From: Strigamia acuminata
Lineage: Eukaryota > Arthropoda > Chilopoda > Geophilomorpha > Linotaeniidae
Length of the DNA: 64,000 nucleotides
Assembly (NCBI GenBank): GCA_949358305.1
Contig: OX442314.1
Location: 5,023,087-5,087,086, forward strand
Direction of reading: 5' to 3'
Shown: one piece after another, positions 10,469-21,091 of the stretch
How positions within the stretch are numbered: the stretch's first letter is position 1
Layout: each line of letters begins with the position of its first letter
The notes under the pieces: generated by a model
Told to the model about the DNA's origin: nothing
Database searches by the model: none
What the model saw: only the letters and a program-made list of their open reading frames with translations
Program-made: the position numbers and the translations under genes

Positions 10469-13437
10469 ATTGAGGGCCCTGTCCTGGATTTGAACTTGTA
10501 AAATTTTTTTTTTGCTTGCCATTTTGTTTTGCTTTGTGTGCAAACCCTTTGTTACATTGTGGTTGCCGCTTGTTTCAATTTTATTTTTGTTGCAGGTTGT
10601 TTTATTCATTGTTCAGAGTGTTGGTACATTTTCGCTTTATTTTTTGACAGGGGACAATTGTATTGTTTTTCATTTTCTTATTTTTTGGATTTTGGGTTAA
10701 ATATTTTTCTTTGAGACTGAGGAATTTGAAGGGTGTTTTTGTTTGTCACTTTGAGTCGCGTGAGAGGCTTAGTTGTGAGGGCTGGGCACTTTTTCATTTG
10801 AAGGTCTTGGAATTATGTTTTTCTCTGTGCTGTTGTGGTTGGGGCTCTGAAATTTATTTTCAGATGCGCTGCAACTGACCAAAGCACTTTGGTGTTTGTT
10901 TCTCTAATTGTTTGGGGGAGATTTGCTCACCCCTCAGGCAGTCACAGGAGCGACCGCTATTGTGCCTATTCTTTGGTGTTCTCCACCCCTTGTACTTAAT
11001 TGAACTGCAGTGACCTTGTTTTAAAACCTCAATTTTACTGTTTGTTTGATTTTTGTGCCGGGTTGGGAAACATTTGTTTTTCTTCTGTCACGCTTTTTCT
11101 CTTGTTTGGGCTGGGTAATGCTCAAGTCTTGGGTTAATTTGTGCAATTTTATATTTTTTTCTGGTTTATTTTTCTTTTGTGTTTGGTCTGGTTAGTGCTG
11201 GATTGAGTTGTTTTTTTTATTCATCTCATAAAGGTAATGTCCAGTCAGCACATTAGTTTAATTTCCAATTTTATTTTGTTTTGTTTGGTGTTTTTCTTTG
11301 TGTGTTTGGCTTGGCTTGAGTCTGACCTCGTTTGTTCCTATAATTAGCTTGGGGGGACAAGGGTCAACCAGCACACAAGTTGGACACCCCCTTATTTTTA
11401 ATTTTATGATTTTTCTTTTCTTGGTGTGCAACCTATAGAGGTGAGAAACCATTTGTAGGTGCTCAGATGTTGTGGTTTGGAGTGTTGAATTAGATCTGGT
11501 TCATCATTTCAGACACAATTTGAAAGTGGGGTGTGTAGAGGTTAGGTTTTCACAAACCAACAATGTGTTACTCATGACATTCCTGAGGTTACGCTGACGT
11601 AATGAGTGTCTTAGAGGGTCGACACCACACTGGACATTTGGTAGATTAAGTTCTTTTATTTCTCTCTCTGGGTCGGGCGATTTGGTGCTTTTTCCGAGTG
11701 TGTTTTTTTGGCGGGAAATGTGTTTGTGGTGTTGTTGTGGTGGGCAGGCATGCTGCTGGGTGCAGTATATCCCAGTTCAGCCCTGTGCTTCGCCCGGACA
11801 GCAATAAACTAATGCGGTATATTTAGGGAAGCGCTGTTCATTACTGGCCAGAGGTACATTCCTGGTTTCAGCGGTTTGATTAATCTTTTGAATTACAGGC
11901 ACATGTACTTAAGGAGAGCACACGGAGACTGGGTTTCCAACCCTGTTCCGGGCACTGGTGGAAGCAGTTTGACGTGGTTTTGGCTTTTTTGTGTTTTTGT
12001 GGCCACTTATGGCACATTTTTGTCAATTTCACTGCCTTACTGTCGAAATTGGGTCTCGGACAGCAGGGAGGGCGGCTCTTGCAGGGGACTGCTGGAGTGT
12101 CGAGCCTAACGGTATTTGCTTTCAAACCGCGCGTGGAATGCTTGCAAATACGAATTGGGTGGCTAACAGCTTCAAACGAAGACTGTGAATCCAGCCCAAC
12201 ATCTTTCAAACTTTTATTTTTTTCAATGTGCTGTGTGTGGATCCCTTTTCCCAAATTTTGTGAAACACACCACATTTTTCTTGTTCCCTTCTTTTATCCT
12301 ATTTCTACTCTAATTTCATATCCGGGTTGGAAAGGAGTGAGGCTCCCGGGGATTGGACCTAACTTTCCCTGGCGCTGGACCGTGTTCAGTTGCAATATTC
12401 TCCAATCCGACTCAGGCTCAGTTCGCCAATTTCCCTTAACTCCTAGTCTGAGGCGACTGAGTCACAATTTTTTGCCTCATCAGGATTATCGCGATCTTGA
12501 TGGTGTTTTGGGTGTGATTTCGGTGCAGGAGCAGGCAATATCGGAGGAATCCTAAAACACGCGATTTTAGCGTTTTCAGCAGAGGTTAAAACTGGTGGTA
12601 GACGTGTACACCAGCGCAAAGGAAAACGTACGACCTTAGCATCGAAGCTGTGGGGCGCGATGAGAAAATGCCACGAAAAATCGATATACGCAGTTTTTTC
12701 TACTTGGTTCTGGCGCGAATAATTTAGAACACGAAGGGAAAGACGAAGCATGCATTGTTTTGTTAGTTTGGGAGTGTCAGAGAACTTCCAGTCGCCCATT
12801 TCTATCTTCTGGGGCGTGGATAAATGCCGGAAAGGTGTTCGCTAATTTTTTATTTTGGGGCGTGGATTAAAAACCAAAATATAACCGCTAATTTGATTTT
12901 TTGGGGCGCAGAGATAAACCAAAACTTAATATTTTATTGTTTTTTAATAAAAGGACTTTCATTGTAATTAATCATATTTTATTTTCGAAGGTACACGGAA
13001 TGCAATAACAGGTTGATGACGAGGTCAGGGTTTCGACCATTGACCCGCCACTCCTCTGTTTAATCGATTTTAGCATAGAGGGCATGGACTCTGTTGAAAG
13101 AACAGGACGGCACCCCGGTGCGCGCCTTTGGTCTTCACCAGATGCTCAGCTGCCAATTAGCTAAAAATAGAATCGAGGACCCTTGAAGCACTGAAAAGCG
13201 CTCGAAGGTCCAACACATGGCCAGTGGTCGGACATTCCTTTGGAAGGGATGCTGAGATCTTTTGTGAAATAATTATGGTCGACCTAGTTGTAGGCGGCTG
13301 TAATTGGTCAAGGTACCCCTGACTTTGGTTTGTTTGTAGGAAGTGAAAGTGTCCTTGGATTCCTTCTCACTCCTTGCCTGTGCGTGGTCTTGACTACACA
13401 CACTTGGTTACCACTGGTTGCAAAGAAATAGCATCTT
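10469..13437 (+). other. Long untranslated leader of the LTR element
   Basis: About 3 kb between the 5' LTR and the pol ORF. It is T/G-rich, with only scattered open frames (the longest 193 codons at 11974-12555, with low-complexity hydrophobic composition and no Gag motif). No zinc knuckle or capsid-like segment was seen. Most gypsy elements carry gag here, so its absence is odd. Confidence 0.6.
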
Positions 13438-16044
13438 ATGGCAAGCAAGGATCTCGATTCGGCTTGGGCCAGAGAACTGGCTGTTCTTTGCGACGTCGAT
13501 CCATGCGACATTAAGACGCAGGACGATGTCATGGAACTCATTCGGTTATTTCAACGCGAAAAGCAGATGGCAGCACTTGATGCCGCCGCTGCACATGGCG
13601 AAGCAATTTGGTCAAATTTTGCCGCAGAACAGGCGCGTAAAGCAGCTGTTCGTGCGCGGAATGAGGCCAGCGACATGGCGGAAGCTTGGGCAAGATCCGC
13701 AGTGTCGCAGCAATTGGATTTCAGTAAACGTATCAGGGAATTGTCCAGCAGGTCGACGATAACTCGAGCCGCTGCATCGGACGATTCGGACGTTCAAAGC
13801 GAGCCGGAGGAGGTGGACCTGGTTGCGGAGAACGGTGTGGTTCAGCCCGCCGAACTCTACGACCGGATCTCGCCACCCCAGCCGCTAGGAACAGTCGAGG
13901 CGGATGAAGGCGTCGTGACAGACGGCTCACCGCCCGACCAGGTCTGTTTCGTAGGCTTAGCCGTCGGAGCGGTCTGGGATACAGTGAGTGTCGCCGGACT
14001 GGGCAGAGATTTCCCTCTCCCGTTCGTCGACATTCGTTTTTCCGACCGCGAAGCGGTGGCACTTATGGATACCGCTGCTTCAGGGCAGTATATGAGTAGT
14101 GCCGCGGCCGAGAAATACGGACTAACAGCCTCGATTAAACCCTGTGATGATTTCGTTAGGGTTATGACGGGCGATAGAGTAACCAGTCCCTTGGGGACGG
14201 TGAGATTGTACGTCAGCTGGCAGACGGGGGAAGATTGGTTACGGTTTGCGGTGTTACCTTCTTCTTCTAACTTCATCCTTTTGGGGTGTAGTTGGTTGAG
14301 GGAATATGGCATTGTAATTCGCATTTCCCGGAACGATTGGTTTAAAGCCGATAATTCAGGGATGACGTTTCCTTTCGCTCCTCGGCCTAGACAGCTAGAC
14401 GACAGTGGTGCAGATGTTGACAAGTGGGCAAGGGTCACGCTGGAATACGGCGTCGACACGGCCGCACTGTCACTATCATCCAAACAATTAGATTTGTTGG
14501 AAGACTGCAAAATAGAAGATATGCGGAAGATGAGATTGGCTCGTGTGCTCGACGAATTCAGCCACATTTTCAGCGAGATAGGAGGCTGTCATCCGACGGT
14601 GGAACTTCGGATCCCCACGGGTAATGTGCCACCCTTCTCGTGCGATATCAAACCAACGTCCCCTGCTGAAGCGAAAGCTCTGCGCCGTTTGGTGAGATGC
14701 GCGCTGAAAAAGGGTGAAATAGAAAGAAGTGTCAGTGTTTATAGGAACCAGCCGGTGATAAGTATATTACCTGACGGAACCTTTGACGCTTGCATTGATT
14801 TTAGACAGCTGAATTCGGTCACGGAGAGAGACACGTACCCAGTACCGTCTATTCCCATGATTTTGGCCTGTTTGGAAGGGAGTGTGTTCTTCTCTACTTT
14901 GGATCTGGCTATGGGCTGCTTTCAGGTAAGGATTGCGCCCAAGGACAGACCTAAGACGGCGTTTTACACACCTCAAGGTACCTTTCAGTTCGTGAAATTG
15001 CCCTACGGATTGTTGAATACCCCTGTGGCATTTCAACGGCTGATGGGGAAGGTGCTCGGCGAATCGAAGTTTAAGTGGGCGTTGCCCTACCTGGACTCGA
15101 TTGTGGTGTTCAGCAAAACTTTTGAGGAACACCTGACACACCTGTCCGACGTGCTGAGCAGGCTGAGCAAATTTTGCTTGACCGCTAGCCCGTCTGGATC
15201 TTGTGTGATATCTACTTCTTGGGACTTTCTTGGCTATTCTATGACTCCCGCAGGTTTTCGACCGAACGAACGCCGTGTTCAGGCGATCGTGGACTACCCG
15301 CGACCAGCGAATGTCGCCCAGCTGCGACGTTTCTTCGGCATGTTTGGAGGAGACACACCGCCGATCGAGGGACTGGAACATCTGTCGAACCCGCTGGATG
15401 ACCTACTCACAGTGGGTGCGGAATGGAATTGGTCCGACGAGTGTCAGGGAGTATTCGAATTTTTCAAGGATCATCTTTCGCGTGGGATCGTGCAGCCGAT
15501 GCCTGATTTCGGCAAGACCTTTGTCATCCAGGCTGCCGCAAGTTTGACCGGGCTCGGTGCAGTCCTCACGCAGATCGATCATCTGGGGGTCAAAAGACCC
15601 GTTGCTTACGCGAGTCGTGCGCTGCAAGGCGCCGAGACAGTGTTAAGCCCGCCGGAACTCGATTGTCTGGCAGTTCTGCAGGCAGTCGCTTTCTTTCGAT
15701 CTTTCATCGCGTATTCAAAATTCGAAATCGAAACAGGTTGCGTGGCGTTGTTTTGGTTATTACACTCAATCAACACGTCAGGTCGCCTGGTGCGGTGGGC
15801 AATGCAGCTCCAACAGGTGAGATTCTCTTTTAAATTCAGGAGAGATGTGGACGATCGGATCGCAGTCGCTCTTTCTCGTGTGGGCCTAGATGACGATGAA
15901 ACGACATTGGCGGCCTCACGCGAAGAAAAAGCTGCTTCCATGCTTGCCCACACTCTTGTCTCAGAAAGCCTCGCTGGTGCGATCATGTCTTACGATGAGA
16001 TTAGGCAGAACCAGCGGGCAGACGCGATTGTAACGCGATTGTAA
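13438..16044 (+). CDS. pol: Gypsy-type pol polyprotein (protease, RT, RNase H), catalytically degenerate
   Basis: An 868-codon ORF. Retropepsin-like segment near residue 211 (MDTAASG, where families have DTGAS). Reverse transcriptase spans about residues 400-620: DFRQLNS, FSTLDLAMGCFQVRI, TAFYTPQGTFQF, LPYGLLNTPVAFQRLM. The active-site box reads YLDS at 551-554 instead of YLDD. RNase H spans about 690-830, but the first Asp box reads QAAAS (Asp to Ala at residue 700) and the TDH box reads TGC (766-768); only ELDCLA keeps its Glu. By family knowledge such a protein could not polymerise or cut RNA, yet the frame is open over 2.6 kb. It stops inside the 11-bp repeat at 16024-16067. A coiled-coil-like Ala/Glu-rich N-terminus precedes the protease. 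Confidence 0.88.
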   Translation: MASKDLDSAWARELAVLCDVDPCDIKTQDDVMELIRLFQREKQMAALDAAAAHGEAIWSNFAAEQARKAAVRARNEASDMAEAWARSAVSQQLDFSKRIRELSSRSTITRAAASDDSDVQSEPEEVDLVAENGVVQPAELYDRISPPQPLGTVEADEGVVTDGSPPDQVCFVGLAVGAVWDTVSVAGLGRDFPLPFVDIRFSDREAVALMDTAASGQYMSSAAAEKYGLTASIKPCDDFVRVMTGDRVTSPLGTVRLYVSWQTGEDWLRFAVLPSSSNFILLGCSWLREYGIVIRISRNDWFKADNSGMTFPFAPRPRQLDDSGADVDKWARVTLEYGVDTAALSLSSKQLDLLEDCKIEDMRKMRLARVLDEFSHIFSEIGGCHPTVELRIPTGNVPPFSCDIKPTSPAEAKALRRLVRCALKKGEIERSVSVYRNQPVISILPDGTFDACIDFRQLNSVTERDTYPVPSIPMILACLEGSVFFSTLDLAMGCFQVRIAPKDRPKTAFYTPQGTFQFVKLPYGLLNTPVAFQRLMGKVLGESKFKWALPYLDSIVVFSKTFEEHLTHLSDVLSRLSKFCLTASPSGSCVISTSWDFLGYSMTPAGFRPNERRVQAIVDYPRPANVAQLRRFFGMFGGDTPPIEGLEHLSNPLDDLLTVGAEWNWSDECQGVFEFFKDHLSRGIVQPMPDFGKTFVIQAAASLTGLGAVLTQIDHLGVKRPVAYASRALQGAETVLSPPELDCLAVLQAVAFFRSFIAYSKFEIETGCVALFWLLHSINTSGRLVRWAMQLQQVRFSFKFRRDVDDRIAVALSRVGLDDDETTLAASREEKAASMLAHTLVSESLAGAIMSYDEIRQNQRADAIVTRL

Positions 16045-16067
16045 CGCGATTGTAACGCGATTGTAAC
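16024..16067. repeat. Four copies of an 11-bp repeat that breaks pol
   Basis: GCGATTGTAAC is repeated four times, then GCGATC. The pol frame meets TAA in it (16042-16044), while the downstream integrase-like reading is in another frame from 16074. This looks like slippage expansion that truncated the polyprotein. Confidence 0.9.
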
Positions 16068-16073
16068 GCGATC

Positions 16074-16376
16074 ATGAGATGGTTAGACGAAGACCGAGAA
16101 GACGACAGTCTTCTGGCCCAACTCCCACCATCCATGGCACAGTACATGTCCGATTATACGTTCGGCGAATGCGGAGAATTGTGTATCAATACCCCGTTCT
16201 CACCCGAATCGTCACTGACCAGGACGGAGCAAGGCTTGGACGTAAAAATCCTGATGCCTGCACCACTAGCTGACCATTGCCTCGACGTCATTCGATTGCA
16301 TCCTCGCTACACGCAGGATAACGCAGCCGACATGGTGAAAAGGCTACGACGCATTTTTTTCTGGCCAGGGACTTAG
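16074..16376 (+). pseudogene. Truncated integrase N-terminus (pol remnant)
   Basis: 100 codons in a different frame from 13438-16044. The end resembles the zinc-binding start of gypsy integrases: DHCLDVIRLHPRYTQDNAAD, then VKRLRRIFFWPG (family consensus H...H...RxxxxFxWPG). It stops there; no catalytic DDE core follows, and 16380-16929 holds no continuation. So integrase is missing from this copy. Confidence 0.75.
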
Positions 16377-16929
16377 AAATTCCTTGTTTCGGCTGGATTT
16401 AAAGTGAAGAACGTTCGTCAGGCGTAGACACGGCGAATCCTCGTCATTGTCACACCGACAAACACAGAATTGAAACCGTAAGTTTCCCTGCAACGATGAC
16501 TTATTAAAACGGATGTTTTTTATTTTTTATCAAACTCACCCGTTTTGTAGCAGTCACTTGTTGCTCGGTAAAGTTGAAAAAATCGATTAGCAGGCCCGTG
16601 ATTCGTCTCGATGGTCGCCGATCGATCAGTGTTGGTCACTAGACCGATAGCACTGTTGAATTGATTGATTAAGTCACTGAAATTGGTCGGAGAAGTTTGT
16701 TTAATTACCTGCTTTCCGTGGCCAGTTTCAGCGGTCATGTTGCGGTCTCAACCGATGAGAATCGTGGCGTTCATGTGACGTCACGAATTCTCGCGGAGGA
16801 GCGTAACCATGGCGACGGTCTCAGCACCGCAGCCGCGATTTTTAAGCAGGTTTTATTTCTCTGCCCCGGGATCGTGGGAGTTTTCGCTAAAAAATTCGGA
16901 AAATTGTCGTGGCAATAAAAATAATATTA
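16377..16929. other. LTR-element interior without ORF
   Basis: Unique sequence, locally GC-rich (16720-16880), belonging to the LTR element and cut by the Tc1/mariner insertion at 16930. No integrase core found. Confidence 0.5.
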
Positions 16930-18977
16930 GGGGGTTTCATTATATGAATGATTTTGCAATTTTGTGATTTTGCATTAATCACAAAATCATTATTTTTTGA
17001 TGCCTCCAAAAATGAGTTTACATTGAATTAACCCAGTCAATTTTGCAATTGTGTGATCTGGACGATTTTGTGATTTTTGAGTATTGTCATGTGATATCTG
17101 TTCTACCAATCACATTCACATTCACTAAAGCACAAAAGAGTAAAAACACAAAATCCCAAAAACATCTAAAAGGTAGTTTTTGTGATTTTGATAAGAAGTG
17201 ATTTTGAGGCTTGTGAAACTCAAAACAAAATGGAGGCATCCAAGCTCTATCTAAGTGGCTAACTTGTATCCTAGATGTAGATCGATTAACAATAGCAGCA
17301 ATGTTTTTGAGTTTCATCCCATCGTTACGGAGTTGCAAAATTCGAATCTTTTCGTCACGTGTCAGTTCTTTTCCTTTCCCCATGTTCGTGTGATTAAAAC
17401 TTTAGCAGCTAATGAAATCAATCAAAAACACGTTTGCTTATATATCAGCACTTAAGTGTAACATTATTGGCACGAATCTGACGTAATTTGCACGAATTTG
17501 CCGTTTTCGGAACGAATTTTCTAAACTTATGAAACGGTTTTGACCGTTTTCTAAACTTATGAAACGAGTGTTAATTTTAAACCTAGTCGCGAAAAAAAAA
17601 ATAAAGCTTCTCACAGATTACTTTTTAGATAAATTTCTTCCTTTTAAACCATTTTATAACACTGTATAAAAATCTGGGTGCTAACTTCTCTCAATTCTAA
17701 GTTCTGCGGTCATAAAGTTTGATCTCAGCAATTTTTAATTTTTTTTCTAAACTTATGAAAAGGAGTCGTATATCATCAAAATGCTGATGCATCCATGACT
17801 GTATAACAGCTAGGAAACTCAATACTTCGATTCGGGTAAAAAAAAGTACCGATTCAGGGCGATTCAGGGCGATTTTAGCGGGTGCCCGAATGGAAATTCA
17901 GGCGGAAATGTTCGTCGCGTATCGTTTTTTATTGTTTTCTATGTCAAGATGAGCTCGGAAAATTATGGAACCAAGCTCATTTTGAAGAGGAGACAATTCT
18001 GCACAAGCCTGTATTTTTTACTTTTTGATTCGGGCGAGGAAAAGTGCCGATTCGGGCCATCTTAGCGGGGGACCGAATGGGAAAATTTGGAAATTTGGTG
18101 CAGAATTTGGATTCGAGATTCGACCATGACAAAACCAAAAATTCGTAAAATTAACCGAATGAAATGTTTAAAACAGGTTTCCAGAGAAGAAAATTCCGCT
18201 GAAAACGATGGTACAGATAACTTTTTGATCGGATTAACCGTTGATTTTAAATTTTGGAAAAAACGATCTTTTTTGGGTTGATTTATAAGAAAAAGTTGGA
18301 AAAAGTGGTTGAATAATAAAGGAGGACAAAATAGCAGGTTGCAGTGGTTTGGGCCAAAATTGAATTGGCTGGATTGGCGTTGGGTTTAGGTTAACTTTTG
18401 GGTTTGATTGTGTTTGGGTATTGGCCAGATTGGCATTGGTTTTAGTTTGGTGTGGTTTGGGTTTGGGTTGCATTATTATGGGTTTGGTTTAGTTTTGCAA
18501 AAATTTATTTTATGATTTGGTTGTATACATTTGTCTGATCTATGGCTTTGGCTTTGTGGGTGAACAGCTAGTATTTATTAAAATGCACCTTATTAAAAAA
18601 TATTTTGTTCCATCACACAAATAAGAACTAGTTTTTTTGCATCACATTTTAAAATTGGTTGGATATAACTATAACCTAATATGGTGGATAGGAAGTCACG
18701 TGACTATTTAAATAATTGCAAAATTGCAAAATTATGAGATTGTTTTTGAAACTAATTATTAATCACAATTTGTGATGGCCACTTGGATTGAGTTTGGCTG
18801 CTGCCATCTTTTCCAAAATAGCAAAACTACCTTTGATTTTGTGATTGTGTATTTTTTCTGTTTTGTGTTTTTGCAATTATGCACATGATTGGTGGAACTG
18901 ATATCATGTGACAAATCCAAAAGTGCAAAATTGCTAAAGTTGCAAAATTACAAAATTGCTTCATTAATGAAACCCCC
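16930..18977 (-). mobile_element. Nested Tc1/mariner-type element, degenerate
   Basis: Ends GGGGGTTTCATTATATGAA and TTCATTAATGAAACCCCC are inverted, flanked by TA on both sides (16928-16929, 18978-18979). The terminal repeats appear long: GTCATGTGATATCTGTT near 17088 is mirrored near 18900. Only the start of a transposase remains (17087-17383, minus). It sits inside the LTR element, so it inserted later. Confidence 0.88.
17087..17383 (-). pseudogene. Tc1-like transposase N-terminus, truncated
   Basis: Begins MGKGKELTRDEKIRILQLRN, continuing DGMKLKNIAAIVNRSTSRI, a typical helix-turn-helix start of Tc1-family transposases. After about residue 40 the sequence loses resemblance, and no DDE/DDD catalytic domain is readable to 18977 on either strand. 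Non-functional remnant. Confidence 0.75.
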
Positions 18978-20492
18978 TAGTGTTTCGTGGTGTTTTTCCT
19001 GCGCTTTCTGAGAAAGATTGTCTCTTTAGATTGGGAATTAGTTATTGCACCAATTAGAGGGGTGAGGGTGTCGTGGGACCCAATCACAGGTCACGGGTCG
19101 AGGATTGTTCTCTGTTTAGACTCGAGGTTTCTTGTTTCTGGACATAGTCCCCGTGTGTCACTTGTTTTCCAGAGAGCGACCATTCAGCATCAGTTGACTT
19201 TTGCTTGTGTTCGTGTTCGGGAAAAGTTTTTGAGTTGCGATATGAGGGTAAGACACAAATTTATTTTCTGTTTGCATCATTTACTGTGGCCCTTTTTCTC
19301 GATTAAACCCGTGACCGATTGCTTTCTTTCGTGCCCCGACCCCGTTATTACGTGCAACTTAGCGCTCGAGCAGGCAGTTTCGGCCGCCGCTCCTCGCTAG
19401 GAACGCAGGCGGATCAAAGTCGTTTTGACCGCCGCGGTCGAGTCGATTCACTGAAACACTTGTGGTTTCGACCATTTAGTGTTCAGAAAACATTTTAAGA
19501 AGTATTTTGTGTGAAGAAAACCTGATATTTCGGCGTTTTCTCTCACGAAGCGCTTCGTGATACCTGATGCGATTGGTTTCGGTTTGCCGTCCGTCTTCCA
19601 TCTCGAATTTTCCATCACTTCTTTTCGCTTCTCTTTCCTCTTTTTCCCGATGTTTCTGTGAAAGGTTCTCTCGATTAGTTTTCCTTCTTCAATTCAGTTT
19701 TAATTTTTTTTTTGTTTTATTTTTCATTTTTTTTATTACGTATTTTTTTTTGTTTTTGCCTCCATTCGCCGTGTCCCCGGTTTTTCTTTCTGAAATAGGT
19801 GGGTATCGGCGTCGGATTCGCGAGTCAGCTGGCAAAGGTTACACCGTGACCCACGCCTAACCCCTCGGAATTCGTGCATCCCTCGTTCCTTTTGTCCCTA
19901 ATTGAGGTCAATGACCTGCGCGCTGGTCACTTGAGTGGCCAGCGGCACGATCTGAGACCCCCAATCTGGGAAAACAATAGCGGGCGGTGAGGGGTTGTCG
20001 CCGCGATAAGAGGAGCCGAGAAGTTCGCTTCCCGAATCACTCGCCGCCGCGGCGCGACTCGAAGAAATCAAAGTCCACTTCCGTTTGGAGTTTTTCGTTC
20101 TGTTTTCCCATTTTAGTCTTCAACCCCTCCTTTGTTTATTTTGCCCTGAACTCGAGTTTCTTTCTCAGCCGGCGCAACTAAATTTATTTTTTTTTTATTC
20201 AATAAGATTATTTGGTTCTTATTTCTTTTCTCCTTTCGCTCGCGTTCAGGCAGAAAAGGTGTATCACTTTTTCGCTCGTTTGCGTATTTCTTTTCGAGAC
20301 ATTCTTTTTGTCACAATCGATGGTTTGTTCGTGTTTTCTGCGACTGGATTGGGTTCTGATTCAGGCGCCAGACTTCACCGACATGCCGGGCCGTTGGGCA
20401 GAACGGTCCGCCATGTTGGTTGCGGTTTGAGTTGCCGTCACCATCCTTTGCCTTGTCGTGTGTGAAATTCTTACAACCATCATTTCTTAGAC
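18978..20492 (+). other. LTR-element interior, T-rich, no supported ORF
   Basis: About 1.5 kb between the Tc1/mariner insertion and the 3' ORF region, with T-rich stretches (19690-19760, 20180-20230). No domain recognised. Splice-acceptor-like sites precede 20491 and 20809. Confidence 0.5.
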
Positions 20493-20717
20493 CAGGCACC
20501 ACGCTTTGGTCAAGATTTCATATCATCCTGGTTCGGTTTAACGAATCCAGGAAAGTATTTCGGCTTATATCACCGGAGCACCGACAATGGCTTCCGCCAG
20601 CTCGGTGTCTCCTACGATTGTGTGGCATCCACTAACGTCATGTGCTCGCACGTGATCGGAGTATTCGAGCGGGAGGCTGAGCTTGTCGCCCCCTCGCGCC
20701 GGAATCCTAGTTCGTAA
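20493..20717 (+). CDS. Open segment of the LTR element, possibly a spliced 5' exon of the 3' ORF
   Basis: Open after an acceptor-like TTTCTTAG (to 20490). It encodes about 74 residues including PRFGQDFISSWFGLTNPGKY and SYDCVASTNVMCSHV. The composition is protein-like and non-repetitive, with three cysteines, and I recognise no domain. It ends at TAA 20715-20717; a GTAACC just before could be a donor, but the phase to 20809 does not obviously fit. Kept as an uncertain coding segment. Confidence 0.35.
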   Translation, partial: QAPRFGQDFISSWFGLTNPGKYFGLYHRSTDNGFRQLGVSYDCVASTNVMCSHVIGVFEREAELVAPSRRNPSS

Positions 20718-20808
20718 CCTTCACACCGCATTTCAACCCATTTTTTTTTCTCTTCCTCTTTCACTCCTTGATATAGTTTATTAATTTTTTATTTATCTTA
20801 TCTAGAAT

Positions 20809-21091
20809 TCGGGAAATGGTGGCGGCGACGGTAGCGAACAGTGGCACATCTGCCCTGTTTGCTCGGGAGAGCGCTGGGAGACATCTGCGGGCGGATGGGA
20901 TTCGCCATGCGGCAACTGCCTCGGCATGGGGCTGGTGCATTTTTCCATCCCCAGGCAGAGGTGGTATGCGCGCCACTCGCAGCGACCAGGCGGCGACCGG
21001 AGTCGCGCCCGTTCGATGGTATCGTGGATGAGCGTCGACTCGTGGGAGAGGCGGACGCAAGACCTGTTGCGACATGGGCATGCCCTCCTAC
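20809..21091 (+). CDS. 3' ORF of the LTR element, N-terminal part (CxxC zinc motif), split by hAT
   Basis: Open from just after TCTAG at 20808 up to the hAT insertion, with no ATG before 20926, so it may be spliced on. It contains HICPVC and, 19 residues later, CGNC, a CxxC-CxxC arrangement like a zinc ribbon or RING-type finger. An Arg-rich stretch follows (RQRWYARHSQR, DRSRARS). Its frame is the same as that of 24280-26306 across the hAT target site, so the two are halves of one protein. I do not recognise the family. Confidence 0.6.

Noticed and set aside
10469-10500. tRNA primer-binding site after the 5' LTR
   Set aside because: TGTCCTGGATTTGAAC is suggestive of a tRNA T-arm complement but does not fit a 3'-CCA primer; not called.
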